Part shown: positions 1 to 8,412 of the stretch, one piece after another | Position numbering within the stretch: position 1 is the stretch's first letter | Layout of the letters: each line of letters starts with the position of its first letter | Assembly: GCF_000784355.1 (NCBI RefSeq) | Contig: NZ_KN360933.1 | Coordinates: 2,786-36,076, forward strand | Reading direction: 5' to 3' | Length of the DNA stretch: 33,291 nt | From: Methanolacinia paynteri | GTDB taxonomy: Archaea > Halobacteriota > Methanomicrobia > Methanomicrobiales > Methanomicrobiaceae | Position numbers and translations under genes: made by a program | The notes under the pieces: generated by a model | Database searches by the model: none | What the model saw: the letters and a program-made list of their open reading frames with translations, nothing else | Told to the model about the DNA's origin: nothing

Positions 1-264
1 CCCCGCACCGTCCGGAACCACGGACTTTATTTCTTTTGCAGCGATCTCCGGGTCTTCGAGGACATTAGGTCTGACAACTATTCTTTTCCTCAAATCCCGT
101 GCAAGAATCTTGATAAGATCCGCTTCATCGGCGAACTTCTTGGGATCGTCGGTATATATAACCAGTTCCGGGCCTTCAAATTCAACATTGGATACATTGA
201 TCCCCGCAGGGACTTTGTCGTTGATCTTGTCCTTAAGCTCTTTAAGCCTCTCTTCTATCAGCAT
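1..264 (-). CDS. fttA: aCPSF1 (beta-CASP/KH ribonuclease), N-terminal part only
   Basis: Only the first 88 codons lie in the window; the gene continues past base 1. The start MLIEERLKELKDKIND and the later stretch RKRIVVRPNVLEDPE match the N-terminal KH region of archaeal aCPSF1, the CPSF73-like beta-CASP metallo-beta-lactamase ribonuclease that cuts transcripts at U-rich sites and drives transcription termination. The catalytic beta-CASP domain is not in view. The gene lies 39 bases after psmB on the same strand, and this pairing is known from other methanogens, including Methanococcus. The ATG at 264 follows a modest AGGA about 11 bases upstream. Identification rests on the KH-region sequence and on synteny. 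Confidence 0.9.
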   Translation of the reverse strand, partial: MLIEERLKELKDKINDKVPAGINVSNVEFEGPELVIYTDDPKKFADEADLIKILARDLRKRIVVRPNVLEDPEIAAKEIKSVVPDGAG

Positions 265-303
265 GTTAATATCGTTCCTAAAAAAGAAAAAAATATATAA
301 TTT

Positions 304-933
304 CTATTTTTGTATTCCTTTTTCCATAAATTCTTCATATTTGTCTTTCGTTATAACAACAACACTAATGTCCTCGCCTGATGCCGAGTCACGTCTCATA
401 GCAGAACGCAATGCGCGGATTGCAAGGTCGACACAGTCCTTTTCGGGCATATTTTTCTCGAACCTGTCTTCAAGGACACCGTATGCAAAAGGAGAACCGG
501 AACCGGTAGCGACGATATCATCCTCAGGGGATGCTCCGCCAAGTGCATCCACGGAATATATCGAAGGTCCGCCGGAGTCCACTCCGCCTACGAGGAGCTG
601 TACGTAGTAGGGCATCATCCTGTTGTTGTTCAAAATATTGCTGAGCACGGATGCTGCCGCTCCTACTGACATCTCTCTGCCTCTTCGTATATTGTAGAGG
701 CTGCATTCCACCTGGACCCATCTTGCCAGCTGCTGGGCGTCTCCTACACCTCCTGCAGTCGTCATCCCGATCCGGTCTGCGATCTGGTAGACCTTCTTGG
801 CTTTCTTGCTGGCGATCATATTTCCCATAGTCGCCCTTCTTTCTGTTGCCAGAATAACTCCGCCATCAAAAACAAGTCCGACTGTTGTTGTCCCTTTAAG
901 TATATTTTCAGAGGTACTCTGCATGTGCATCAT
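304..933 (-). CDS. psmB: Proteasome beta subunit
   Basis: Catalytic beta subunit of the archaeal 20S proteasome, which degrades unfolded proteins delivered by the PAN or Cdc48 ATPases. A short propeptide ends at LKG and exposes the catalytic N-terminal threonine in [16 protein letters not shown] supplies the Glu-17 and Arg-19 region of the mature chain, and the SKKAKKV segment carries the conserved Lys-33. [12 protein letters not shown] and the [10 protein letters not shown] tail are typical. The open frame extends to a GTG at 939, but GGAG at 942-945 sits 8 bases from the ATG at 933 and only 2 from the GTG, so I place the start at 933 (209 aa). aCPSF1 follows in the same direction, probably in one transcript. 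Confidence 0.96.
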   Translation of the reverse strand: MMHMQSTSENILKGTTTVGLVFDGGVILATERRATMGNMIASKKAKKVYQIADRIGMTTAGGVGDAQQLARWVQVECSLYNIRRGREMSVGAAASVLSNILNNNRMMPYYVQLLVGGVDSGGPSIYSVDALGGASPEDDIVATGSGSPFAYGVLEDRFEKNMPEKDCVDLAIRALRSAMRRDSASGEDISVVVITKDKYEEFMEKGIQK

Positions 934-941
934 AAACACAC

Positions 942-990
942 TCCTAAAATTAAGATTAAAAGGTTTTAAAAACGCTTCAGATATAAAAAG
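942..990 (-). promoter_or_regulatory. psmB promoter and ribosome binding site
   Basis: On the minus strand an A/T-rich box reading CTTTTTATAT lies at 981-990, and the Shine-Dalgarno GGAG is at 942-945. With the usual archaeal spacing of about 25 bases, transcription would begin near 960 and give a leader of roughly 27 bases before the ATG at 933. This is visual matching only; no BRE was scored. Confidence 0.45.
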
Positions 991-1094
991 GACTTTATTG
1001 TTATTAAAGTTTTGCCCTTTTTACAGAAATTTCAGCGAATTCTGTAACAAAATCCGTTTTGACCCCTTAAAATATGATAAATAATTCCTTTATC

Positions 1095-2879
1095 TCAGTA
1101 CTCCGGTTTTTCAAGGCTCCACGTCTGAACGCCATAATCTCCAAGGTCCACCGAAAGGTACGCATCTTCATCATCAAATGTCTGACCGGGAATGTTTTCT
1201 ATTTCAAAGACGAGAACCGATTTGTAGATCTCTCTTCTTTCAACCTTCTTCGACTGATAAGGCTCTCCGGAGTTCTCCAGGTAATCGCTTACATCAAGCG
1301 GTGCATAATCCGTTCCACTGTACTGAAGCTTAAACGAAGATCCCGGAGGCGTGACGATTTGTTCAGGTCCGCCTCCGCGATAGCCCAAATGGGTGAAATC
1401 CACAGTGACAACCAGGAATATAGTATTATACTGCGAAGAGATGGTCTCCTGCTCTCCTGTGAGGATATTTTTAGTCAATAAACTGCTTCTCAGGTTCCAG
1501 TTATCTACCTGGAAAGAGATGTCATTTGATCCGGATGAATCCCTGTAATGGAATGTGTCAAACATGGAATATGTATTAGCCAGGGTATTTTTTTCCGAAG
1601 GTCTGTCCAGTGCGTCTATATCGACCGAAGCACCACCTGTTTCATCTAGAAGACTGTTGAGAATCGACAGCCCTGCAACTGAGTCTTCAGAAGCACCTGA
1701 CAGGGAGTCAGAATCATGATAAACCGAGAAGTGCCAGTACTCGGACGAGGCATCTGATATCAATTCAAGAGCGTTAAGATATTGCGACTTCATCCCGTAG
1801 AAATTACCGGATACAGGGATTTCATTTATGTTTTTCTTTAGTTTGTAAAGATAGTCACCGAGATCATTTGCAGTGCTTATTACCTGATCCCTTTCGCCAT
1901 TATTACAATGCTCCCCGATTTCATCCACCATGGATACGATTTTGTCATATGAAGCGGAAATGGAGTTCGTCAGAAGCGGATCATAGGATATAACATTTTC
2001 ACCGGATGAATCTGGATCTTCATCCTGATAATCGTCCGGTATCAGGTAATCTTCAGGATCCATCCAAATCCTGTTCGTATTATCTTCATAATACGCAATA
2101 TCATAATCTTCATTGAATTTCACCTCAGACCAGCCGTCAATGCCAATATATGATTCGGGACCGGTCCAATATTCCCTGTTCTCTTCTGCATCAGCCGCAT
2201 CAAGAGCCAGATGAATAATCTCATCCCCGGAATCCATATCGACAAATTTGAGATAAATTGTTCCGAATTCATCCCCGTAACCGGCTTCATAGATTTCACG
2301 GATTATATCGGTCGAATACTTCTCATAGACCTTGATCGTCTTCCCGTCGGGTTCACTGATGCTATAGACGTATAAGGTAATTTTCAATCCGTTAGGCCTT
2401 GAAAGGGAGGAAGGAGAAGAGAGGTCGTCATCTGTTACAAGCGGGTAGATGAAAATTTCAAAACCGTCCGTTGAGAAACCCTCCGGATATGAGCGTGATT
2501 CGGACAAAAGGATGTAAAGATCTCTCTGGAGAACACTTTTCCCCTCGAAAATCTCCTGGGATATCGAGCTGTTTATGTTTTCCTTAATATATTCGCCGAT
2601 ATCACCGTCAAGCCCCCTGTCTTCATATTTTACCAGATTAATACTCTCTATAGTTTCAAGAATACCATTATCTCCCGATCCTCCGTTTCCTGTTTTGCCG
2701 TCCGAACTCGTATTAAAGATGAGATCTGAAATTGCGGAAAATAAACCTGATATTTCCGAAAACGGGGGGGTATCAGATACATTTTCATCGGGTACATCGG
2801 CACCTGCAGGATAAGCAATTGAAAAAAGCAGGAAAATGAAAATGGTTGCTCTTATTATTTCTGGTATAATACGACTCAT
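1095..2879 (-). CDS. Exported protein of unknown function, 594 aa
   Basis: I do not recognise this family. The open frame runs on to 2969, but GGGAG lies 7 bases before the ATG at 2879, and that start gives a clean signal peptide (MSRIIPEIIRATIFIFLLF, cut after AGA). The mature chain is very acidic, rich in Asp, Glu and Ser, with no cysteine motif and no second membrane segment, so it is probably released or loosely cell-associated. A central segment of about 100 residues looks helical (SYDKIVSMVDEIGEHC onward). The last 130 residues are beta-rich (NTIFLVVTVDFTHLG, then KSVLVFEIENIP) and faintly resemble the DUF4352 kind of immunoglobulin-like extracellular domain; that resemblance is weak inference. 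It lies downstream of the DUF3344/PEGA gene on the same strand, with about 320 bases between, so it probably has its own promoter. Confidence 0.75.
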   Translation of the reverse strand: MSRIIPEIIRATIFIFLLFSIAYPAGADVPDENVSDTPPFSEISGLFSAISDLIFNTSSDGKTGNGGSGDNGILETIESINLVKYEDRGLDGDIGEYIKENINSSISQEIFEGKSVLQRDLYILLSESRSYPEGFSTDGFEIFIYPLVTDDDLSSPSSLSRPNGLKITLYVYSISEPDGKTIKVYEKYSTDIIREIYEAGYGDEFGTIYLKFVDMDSGDEIIHLALDAADAEENREYWTGPESYIGIDGWSEVKFNEDYDIAYYEDNTNRIWMDPEDYLIPDDYQDEDPDSSGENVISYDPLLTNSISASYDKIVSMVDEIGEHCNNGERDQVISTANDLGDYLYKLKKNINEIPVSGNFYGMKSQYLNALELISDASSEYWHFSVYHDSDSLSGASEDSVAGLSILNSLLDETGGASVDIDALDRPSEKNTLANTYSMFDTFHYRDSSGSNDISFQVDNWNLRSSLLTKNILTGEQETISSQYNTIFLVVTVDFTHLGYRGGGPEQIVTPPGSSFKLQYSGTDYAPLDVSDYLENSGEPYQSKKVERREIYKSVLVFEIENIPGQTFDDEDAYLSVDLGDYGVQTWSLEKPEY

Positions 2880-3199
2880 ATGAGGTCTCCCAAAACGATT
2901 TTTAAACATTTCTTCCGGAACGGACCGGGGTATTTCGGATTTAACGGAATGCAGCGGACTGAAATTCACGAAAAAAAGGGTCCTTAAAAAGCGGGCCTCA
3001 TCCGGTATTCACGCAATAATTTTGTTCCCGCAAGTAAATAAATTTTATTTTACAAACAGGATATGTTAACATTCAATTGAAACAAAGAAAAGGGAGGTTA
3101 AAGAGGCTTGCAGAGAGTCTCGCCATAAATTTTAACCTGATGCCGCCAGTCATATGTCCGGGCGCCATCATTAAATTTCAGCGATATCCTACAAAACGG
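2880..3199. other. Intergenic stretch upstream of the 594-aa exported gene
   Basis: About 320 bases without a convincing gene. The part nearest the minus-strand start at 2879 holds the GGGAG ribosome site (within 2887-2892). A run of A/T at about 3035-3055 (minus strand AAAATAAAATTTATTTA) is the best TATA candidate, which would imply a long leader. An open plus-strand frame over 3077-3697 lies mostly antisense to the next gene and is not credible. I see no hairpin or repeat worth naming. Confidence 0.4.
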
Positions 3200-5794
3200 T
3201 CAAATCGAATCGGGCACCTCAAGAGTGATATTGAGAATAGTGTCCCCGTATTTCTTCGAGGACTGGACTGTTATCTCCTTGTCTTTGAATATCGTTCTGT
3301 TAAACATGACTCCTACATCGTATGTTCCGATAGGAATATCCTCGAACGTGTATGGGGTTACCTGACCCGTATAATCTCCCCTGAGAAAGATCATGCACCC
3401 CTGGGGATCGCTTGTAATCATAAGATTCCCGGTAGAGATCTCCTCCAGGACAAAACTGTAAGAATCATCCACGGCATTACCTTCACATATAAACGATATT
3501 TCCTTTTCTACCGGCAAATATCCGTCTCTTATCACTTTGAGCCTGTGATAGCCGTCCCCGATATTGTCCAGGACACATGGTGTTCTGTACCCTGTTTTCA
3601 TGCCGTCAATGTAAATATCAGCATCGTCAGGATCGCTTGCAACACCGAGAGATCCCACATTTTCACCCTTCTTCAGCACGAACGATTCACCGCCTGAAAG
3701 AAAAGGAAGCGTCATCGAGTAATAATTTTCACCGTCATTAAAGGTCAGGTAACTGCCGAATGATTCGGCCTTCACCTTTGAAGGGACATCGGAATATGGC
3801 AACTCTCCGTTAACGGCAAAGGTCGCTATATATTTAGATGAAACGGATATACTGACTATTTGATTGTCGACATCAACCAGATTGAAATGAACCGGAGTCG
3901 GTTCTCCTGCAGGTACATATACTTCTTTGGAATCAGAGAATGAATTCTGCTTTTTCACCTGGATCTTGTGATATCCTTTCTTAAGGCCGTAGATCAGGTG
4001 GGGGGTGGTGTAATCGGTATCGACACCGTCTATATATATTTCCATCTCTTTGGGGTATGAGGTTACATAGACACTCCCGATCTGGGTTTGCTGCAGGCTG
4101 ACGTTCTCACCAGTTGCTTCTTCCGCGAATTCACCTGAATCATCCGTAATATTTACGCTTTCGGGCACTGCACCGGGAATGTTATTCGCAGGGATTTTTT
4201 CTTCGGAGCCGGAGAATCCTGAAGCGGCCGGAGACACGGAGGCTTCGGGACTTATTACACCGGTAATGAACGAGAAAAACTGTTCCATAATTCCCGTGTC
4301 TGTTCCTGAGGACACCGGCGTAGCGGGAGAGTCCGTCTCAGGCCCCGGTTCTATATTCGCTGTAGAATTATTGGAAACCGTTTCAAAATCATCCACGACT
4401 TCGGTTATGTTCCCGGCCGTTGACAGGTCATTTGGAGAAGTTTCAAAGAAAACCGTCGTTTCATTATCCCGGCCGACATATATTTCCTTAGAAAAGTTTC
4501 TGCCGTCCGCTGTTTTTATGGTTATAGTATGATTGCCCGTAAGAATGTCGGTAAACGTCCAGTTGGCATAACAGAGGGTTTCTTCATCGTCTATATAGAC
4601 CCTGGCGCCCCGTACGTCTGAGAGGACCGTACATCGCCCGGACGCCTGTGTCAGATTGAAATTCCGGGTTGTAATATAACCCGCCTTTATGTGGACTTCG
4701 CTTTCTGCAGGATCGTAATCCTGCAAATCCACACGAACGGTGTAATCCCCTGCAGGAAGATCTGCAAACGAGGCATTGGTCACTTGTCCTGAATCGACAT
4801 CGTCGATATATATATTCGCTCCGACAGGCCTGCTTGTTATATTCAGATTCCCTACCGAAGGAGACCATACTTCTGAGCTGGAATATGAAACCCCGCCGTC
4901 ACTGCCATAATCTATTGCCTCCGAATTTGAAAATTCACCATCCGGGGACGCTGAGGAACCCAGCAATAAGATATATCCGCTTGAAGACGTGTCGGAGTTC
5001 TTATCTGTAGTCGTCCCTTCGATCTTGTTGGTCCATGCTATCCCGTTCTGGACGGCATTGGCATTGAGGGCATACCCGTATACATTGAACACGATGGTCT
5101 CCCCGTTATAGTTTTCAATCGAATATTCGATCTTTGCCATTCCGTTATCTGTTAGGCCGGTGATTTCGCTGTTTTTACCCAGGACACCCACACCGGTATC
5201 AACAAAGAAGATGTAGAACTCATCGGATCTGCCCTGGTCGTACATTATGGGATGGCTGGCCTCACCTGACGGTTTCCAACTCTGGGGGCCATATGTAACG
5301 GAATATAATCCGAAACTGCGATCGATGGAATTCCTGGCATATGTTATCTCCGAGGCGAGCGGGGGCTGATTTTCTACTCCGCTTGATGTCCAGCGATAAC
5401 CGCTCGCTTTTATATTGATCTTCAGGTCCTCGCTGAGTTCTTCTCCCGAGTCAGGGGCTTTTATCGCCACCATGAGTATGACTTTATCAAAATATCCCCT
5501 CCCCCCGGTATCGGCAAGATAGAACGTTCCTGAATCGGAAGATACGGTCGACACCTGCCCATATGGTGAAGAAATACCTGTTGTAATATGCAGTGCATTC
5601 AGTCCTCCACCTGCTTCCCGGAACCCGACATAGTAACCGGCACCGTTTGCAGTTTCTATATTCACATGGTTATAGTCGCTGATTGTGCTGCCGGTGAAGT
5701 CCCAGGCATATACGGAGGGCGCAGCCAATGCGACTGCCGCCAATAAAAGCAGGATATATGCAAAATACCTGTAATTTTTCATAGAATTCATCAT
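3200..5794 (-). CDS. Exported DUF3344 protein with five PEGA repeats, 864 aa
   Basis: Surface protein. A signal peptide (about residues 1-30, ending SVYA) precedes a DUF3344 domain at about 34-280, marked by YYVGFREAGGGLNALHIT, the SGTFYLADTGGRG segment, the YGPQSWKP motif and FVDTGVGVLG. PEGA repeats, small beta domains typical of archaeal envelope proteins, follow at about 316-382, 386-453, 572-640, 714-783 and 788-857. Their cores read PVGANIYIDD, RGARVYIDD, PKEMEIYIDG, PDDADIYIDG and PQGCMIFLRG. A Ser/Thr/Pro-rich linker at about 455-570 separates the first two from the rest. There is no C-terminal membrane anchor, so attachment would be by protein contacts. Two ATGs in tandem begin the gene; GGGGAGAGGGG just upstream supports the first, at 5794. 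The DUF3344 ligand is unknown. Confidence 0.88.
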   Translation of the reverse strand: MMNSMKNYRYFAYILLLLAAVALAAPSVYAWDFTGSTISDYNHVNIETANGAGYYVGFREAGGGLNALHITTGISSPYGQVSTVSSDSGTFYLADTGGRGYFDKVILMVAIKAPDSGEELSEDLKINIKASGYRWTSSGVENQPPLASEITYARNSIDRSFGLYSVTYGPQSWKPSGEASHPIMYDQGRSDEFYIFFVDTGVGVLGKNSEITGLTDNGMAKIEYSIENYNGETIVFNVYGYALNANAVQNGIAWTNKIEGTTTDKNSDTSSSGYILLLGSSASPDGEFSNSEAIDYGSDGGVSYSSSEVWSPSVGNLNITSRPVGANIYIDDVDSGQVTNASFADLPAGDYTVRVDLQDYDPAESEVHIKAGYITTRNFNLTQASGRCTVLSDVRGARVYIDDEETLCYANWTFTDILTGNHTITIKTADGRNFSKEIYVGRDNETTVFFETSPNDLSTAGNITEVVDDFETVSNNSTANIEPGPETDSPATPVSSGTDTGIMEQFFSFITGVISPEASVSPAASGFSGSEEKIPANNIPGAVPESVNITDDSGEFAEEATGENVSLQQTQIGSVYVTSYPKEMEIYIDGVDTDYTTPHLIYGLKKGYHKIQVKKQNSFSDSKEVYVPAGEPTPVHFNLVDVDNQIVSISVSSKYIATFAVNGELPYSDVPSKVKAESFGSYLTFNDGENYYSMTLPFLSGGESFVLKKGENVGSLGVASDPDDADIYIDGMKTGYRTPCVLDNIGDGYHRLKVIRDGYLPVEKEISFICEGNAVDDSYSFVLEEISTGNLMITSDPQGCMIFLRGDYTGQVTPYTFEDIPIGTYDVGVMFNRTIFKDKEITVQSSKKYGDTILNITLEVPDSI

Positions 5795-5978
5795 AATCCC
5801 CTCTCCCCCAGATAATACTGATCTGAATATTCAACCGGATTTACTGAACACCAGAACATAATTAATTAAAATATGTTACTCAACCAGATAAGATTTTATC
5901 TTTAAAAAAGTTCAAAACATTTAGTTAACCGGAGTTGAACAGATAAATTCGAAATCTTCATTTTTCTCATCTATCCGC

Positions 5979-7283
5979 CTAATCGGAATATGCATCTACA
6001 AACACTTTCATTGAGACGGCCTCCGCCTGGTTGACGCAGTCGTTTATGTCTTTCGGCGCTATGGCGGTGCCGGCAATGTATATGCCGGGTCTGGGGGTCC
6101 CGGTCGGGTCCAGGACCTGTTCGTTCGGGCAGAAGAAACCGTCGACAGAAGATCTATCCAGCCCCATTATCCGTGAAATTGATTCGACATCCTTTGACGG
6201 GGCCATCCCTGCAGCGAGAACCACAAGCTCCGGCTCAAGGACGACGATGGGAGTTTCAGGAAAGCCCTTCTTCACCTTCTCGGCAACGATTCTCATGCGA
6301 TTGCCCTCTCCGTATTCTATCGAACCGGGGGTGCACCTTAAGACCTTGATCTCATAGGTCTGTTTTATCCTGTGATTATACTCCTGGTAATCTTTGCCGT
6401 AGGCACGCGTCTCGGCTTTGAGTATCGTAACATTGATCGAATCCCCATACTTCTCCTTGACTAGTCCTGCATTCTTTATAGTATACATGCAGCAGACAGC
6501 GGAGCAGAAATTCCGCCCGACTGCAATATTGCGCGAGCCGACACACTGGACGAATACAATGGATTTCGGGATTTTTCCGTTGGACAGCCGCCTTATCTCT
6601 CCACCGGTCGGGCCGTCGGGGCTGATCATTCTTTCAAATTCGAGGCTGGTGATGACGTCGGGCATGGCAAGATAACGATACCTGGGCTCGTTTCGCGGAT
6701 CGTACATCCTGTAGCCTGTGGAAACGACAACGGAGCAGATCTCTTGTATAGAGAGATCCGTTATACCGTCTTCATCGTTCCTCAGAACAGCGTCGTTGGG
6801 ACAGGCATCAAAGCAAAGGTTGCAGTTTATGCAATGATCCGAATCGCGGATCGCTGCGATTGGGACGGCCTCGTTATAAGGTTTGTATATTGCCTTGCGA
6901 ACCCCGAGGCCGGCATCGAACTCGTTATACAGTTCCACAGGGCATACATCGGAGCAGGCACAGCAGCCGGTGCATTTATCCGCATCAACAAATCGCGGAT
7001 GTTTCCTTAGATGAAGTGTAAAATTGCCGGGTTCGCCTTCGAGCCCTGTCACTTCTGTCATTGTATGGAGTGTTATTCCGGGAGCCCGGAGGACCTCGTT
7101 TATCTTTGAGGCGAGTATGCATGCCGACCAGTCTCCGGTGGGAAATATCCTCCCGAGCTGCGCAACATGCCCCCCGATATATGGCTCTTTTTCAATAAGG
7201 TGTACTTCAATACCATGTCTGCTCAGATCGAGAGCCGCCTGTATCCCGGTAATACCGGCCCCGATAACTGCAACCTTTCTCAT
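5979..7283 (-). CDS. HdrA-like FAD/iron-sulfur oxidoreductase, short orphan form
   Basis: Flavoprotein of the heterodisulfide reductase subunit A family, which in HdrABC links flavin-based electron bifurcation to ferredoxin and CoM-S-S-CoB chemistry. GAGITG at residues 8-13 is the dinucleotide-binding loop. Two ferredoxin clusters follow (Cys 104/107/110/114 and 151/154/157/161). CVGSR at 247-251, with Cys 260/264/265, keeps the HdrA-specific cysteine set in the thioredoxin-reductase-like domain. At 434 aa it is much shorter than full HdrA (about 650 aa) and nearer QmoA in size. The usual DCSxCILTPK motif reads DWSACILASK, so its first cysteine is replaced by tryptophan. No hdrB, hdrC or mvhD is nearby, so the partner is unknown. 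AGGTG lies 5 bases before the ATG. Confidence 0.88.
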   Translation of the reverse strand: MRKVAVIGAGITGIQAALDLSRHGIEVHLIEKEPYIGGHVAQLGRIFPTGDWSACILASKINEVLRAPGITLHTMTEVTGLEGEPGNFTLHLRKHPRFVDADKCTGCCACSDVCPVELYNEFDAGLGVRKAIYKPYNEAVPIAAIRDSDHCINCNLCFDACPNDAVLRNDEDGITDLSIQEICSVVVSTGYRMYDPRNEPRYRYLAMPDVITSLEFERMISPDGPTGGEIRRLSNGKIPKSIVFVQCVGSRNIAVGRNFCSAVCCMYTIKNAGLVKEKYGDSINVTILKAETRAYGKDYQEYNHRIKQTYEIKVLRCTPGSIEYGEGNRMRIVAEKVKKGFPETPIVVLEPELVVLAAGMAPSKDVESISRIMGLDRSSVDGFFCPNEQVLDPTGTPRPGIYIAGTAIAPKDINDCVNQAEAVSMKVFVDAYSD

Positions 7284-7386
7284 AAGTACACCTTTAAAAA
7301 TAATTTACTTTTATTGAAAATGAAGTAATATTATTATACACAGTGAAGTATTAATAATTCTCCAGTAAGGCGGCAAAAGAGTTACC
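7284..7386. promoter_or_regulatory. Divergent promoter region, HdrA-like and aldolase genes
   Basis: A very A/T-rich stretch of about 100 bases between two divergent starts. It contains several possible TATA boxes, such as TATTATTATA near 7330 and AGTATTAATAAT near 7346 for the plus gene, and TTTATTGAAA with A/T runs near 7300-7320 for the minus gene. The minus gene has an AGGTG ribosome site; the plus gene has no clear one. No operator-like palindrome is obvious. Confidence 0.35.
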
Positions 7387-8412
7387 ATGAGACATCATTC
7401 ATTTCGTTCGGAGGAATATGCAGGAGTCCAGCAGGAAGCAGGCAGCGCCATCGGAAAGATACAGAATGAAGACGAACTTTTTTTCAAGCTGAGAAAACAT
7501 TTTGATTACAATGTCTGTCCTTTTTATGTCCCTGACAGGAATACTGCGCTTGCACTTGCACATTCATCCATGACGGGACCGGGCGATCTGTATCTATGCT
7601 CTTCCACTTCGTATGTCGCCAGCAGGGGCCATGCAGCCATAAAAAATATCGCAGGCATCGAACCCCTGGAAGTCCAATCCGAATTCGGGAAAATCACCCC
7701 CGCTGCAATCTCCGGGTCCCTTGAATCAGCCGGGGCCGAAGACAGAGAGAGATGCAGGGTAGTCTCCATCTCACAGCCGACCGAGTACGGTATGATATAC
7801 TCCCCGAAAGAGATCTCGGAAATCTGCAGGTGTGCGCATGAAAACGGGATGCAGGTCATAATGGACGGCTCAAGGATTTTTTTTGCGGCGGCGAAGATCC
7901 TTAAGGCATTCCGCGAGCAGACAATGGATGCAGGAGTGGATGCGACAACATTCGGAGGAGAAAAGAACGGAGCTCCGGAAGGAGAGGCCGTATTGATCTT
8001 TAAAAAAGATGCCGCAGAGAAGTTCAGGGAAAACTGCAAAAAAAACAATACCGATACATCAGGCGCATCCGCTTTTTCTTCAGGAATCAACCGCCTGCTG
8101 ACCGAACGTCTCTGGAGATACAATGCAATTCACGCAAATGAAATGGCAAAAAAACTCGCAGAAGGAATCTCGGGGATTCCGGGAATCAAACTTTTCTGCA
8201 AGGTCGAGACAAATAAAGTTCTGGCAGAGGTCTCGCCTGAAATATTCCAGAAGTTAAAGGATAACTACAGTCTCAAATCGTTCAGGTGCCCTGACCAGAC
8301 TGTGAGGTTCGTAACAAACTACAAAACCTCGGAGTCCGAGATAGAAGAGCTTACAGGGATTCTACGGTCAACCGAACAAGCGGAACAGGACGACAATATT
8401 CATTCTTCCTGA
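7387..8412 (+). CDS. Threonine-aldolase-family PLP enzyme
   Basis: Fold-type I pyridoxal-phosphate enzyme of the low-specificity L-threonine aldolase/beta-eliminating lyase family, which cleaves threonine or allo-threonine to glycine and acetaldehyde. The N-terminus FRSEEYAGVQQEA is the family's usual opening. VIMDGSR (Asp160) is the aspartate that pairs with the PLP ring nitrogen, and FGGEKNGAPEGE supplies the Schiff-base lysine (Lys193). The length of 341 aa is normal. The ribosome site before the ATG at 7387 is weak; the good-looking GGAGG downstream precedes an out-of-frame ATG. The last 13 bases overlap the 3' end of the convergent gene on the other strand. True substrate preference cannot be read from the sequence. 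Confidence 0.88.
   Translation: MRHHSFRSEEYAGVQQEAGSAIGKIQNEDELFFKLRKHFDYNVCPFYVPDRNTALALAHSSMTGPGDLYLCSSTSYVASRGHAAIKNIAGIEPLEVQSEFGKITPAAISGSLESAGAEDRERCRVVSISQPTEYGMIYSPKEISEICRCAHENGMQVIMDGSRIFFAAAKILKAFREQTMDAGVDATTFGGEKNGAPEGEAVLIFKKDAAEKFRENCKKNNTDTSGASAFSSGINRLLTERLWRYNAIHANEMAKKLAEGISGIPGIKLFCKVETNKVLAEVSPEIFQKLKDNYSLKSFRCPDQTVRFVTNYKTSESEIEELTGILRSTEQAEQDDNIHSS

Noticed and set aside
3077-3697. Plus-strand frame of 206 codons
   Set aside because: Mostly antisense to the well-supported DUF3344/PEGA gene; a shadow of its codon bias.
8400-8412. Overlap of two stop regions as a possible frameshift or misassembly
   Set aside because: Both convergent genes have normal lengths and endings; a 13-base tail-to-tail overlap is ordinary.
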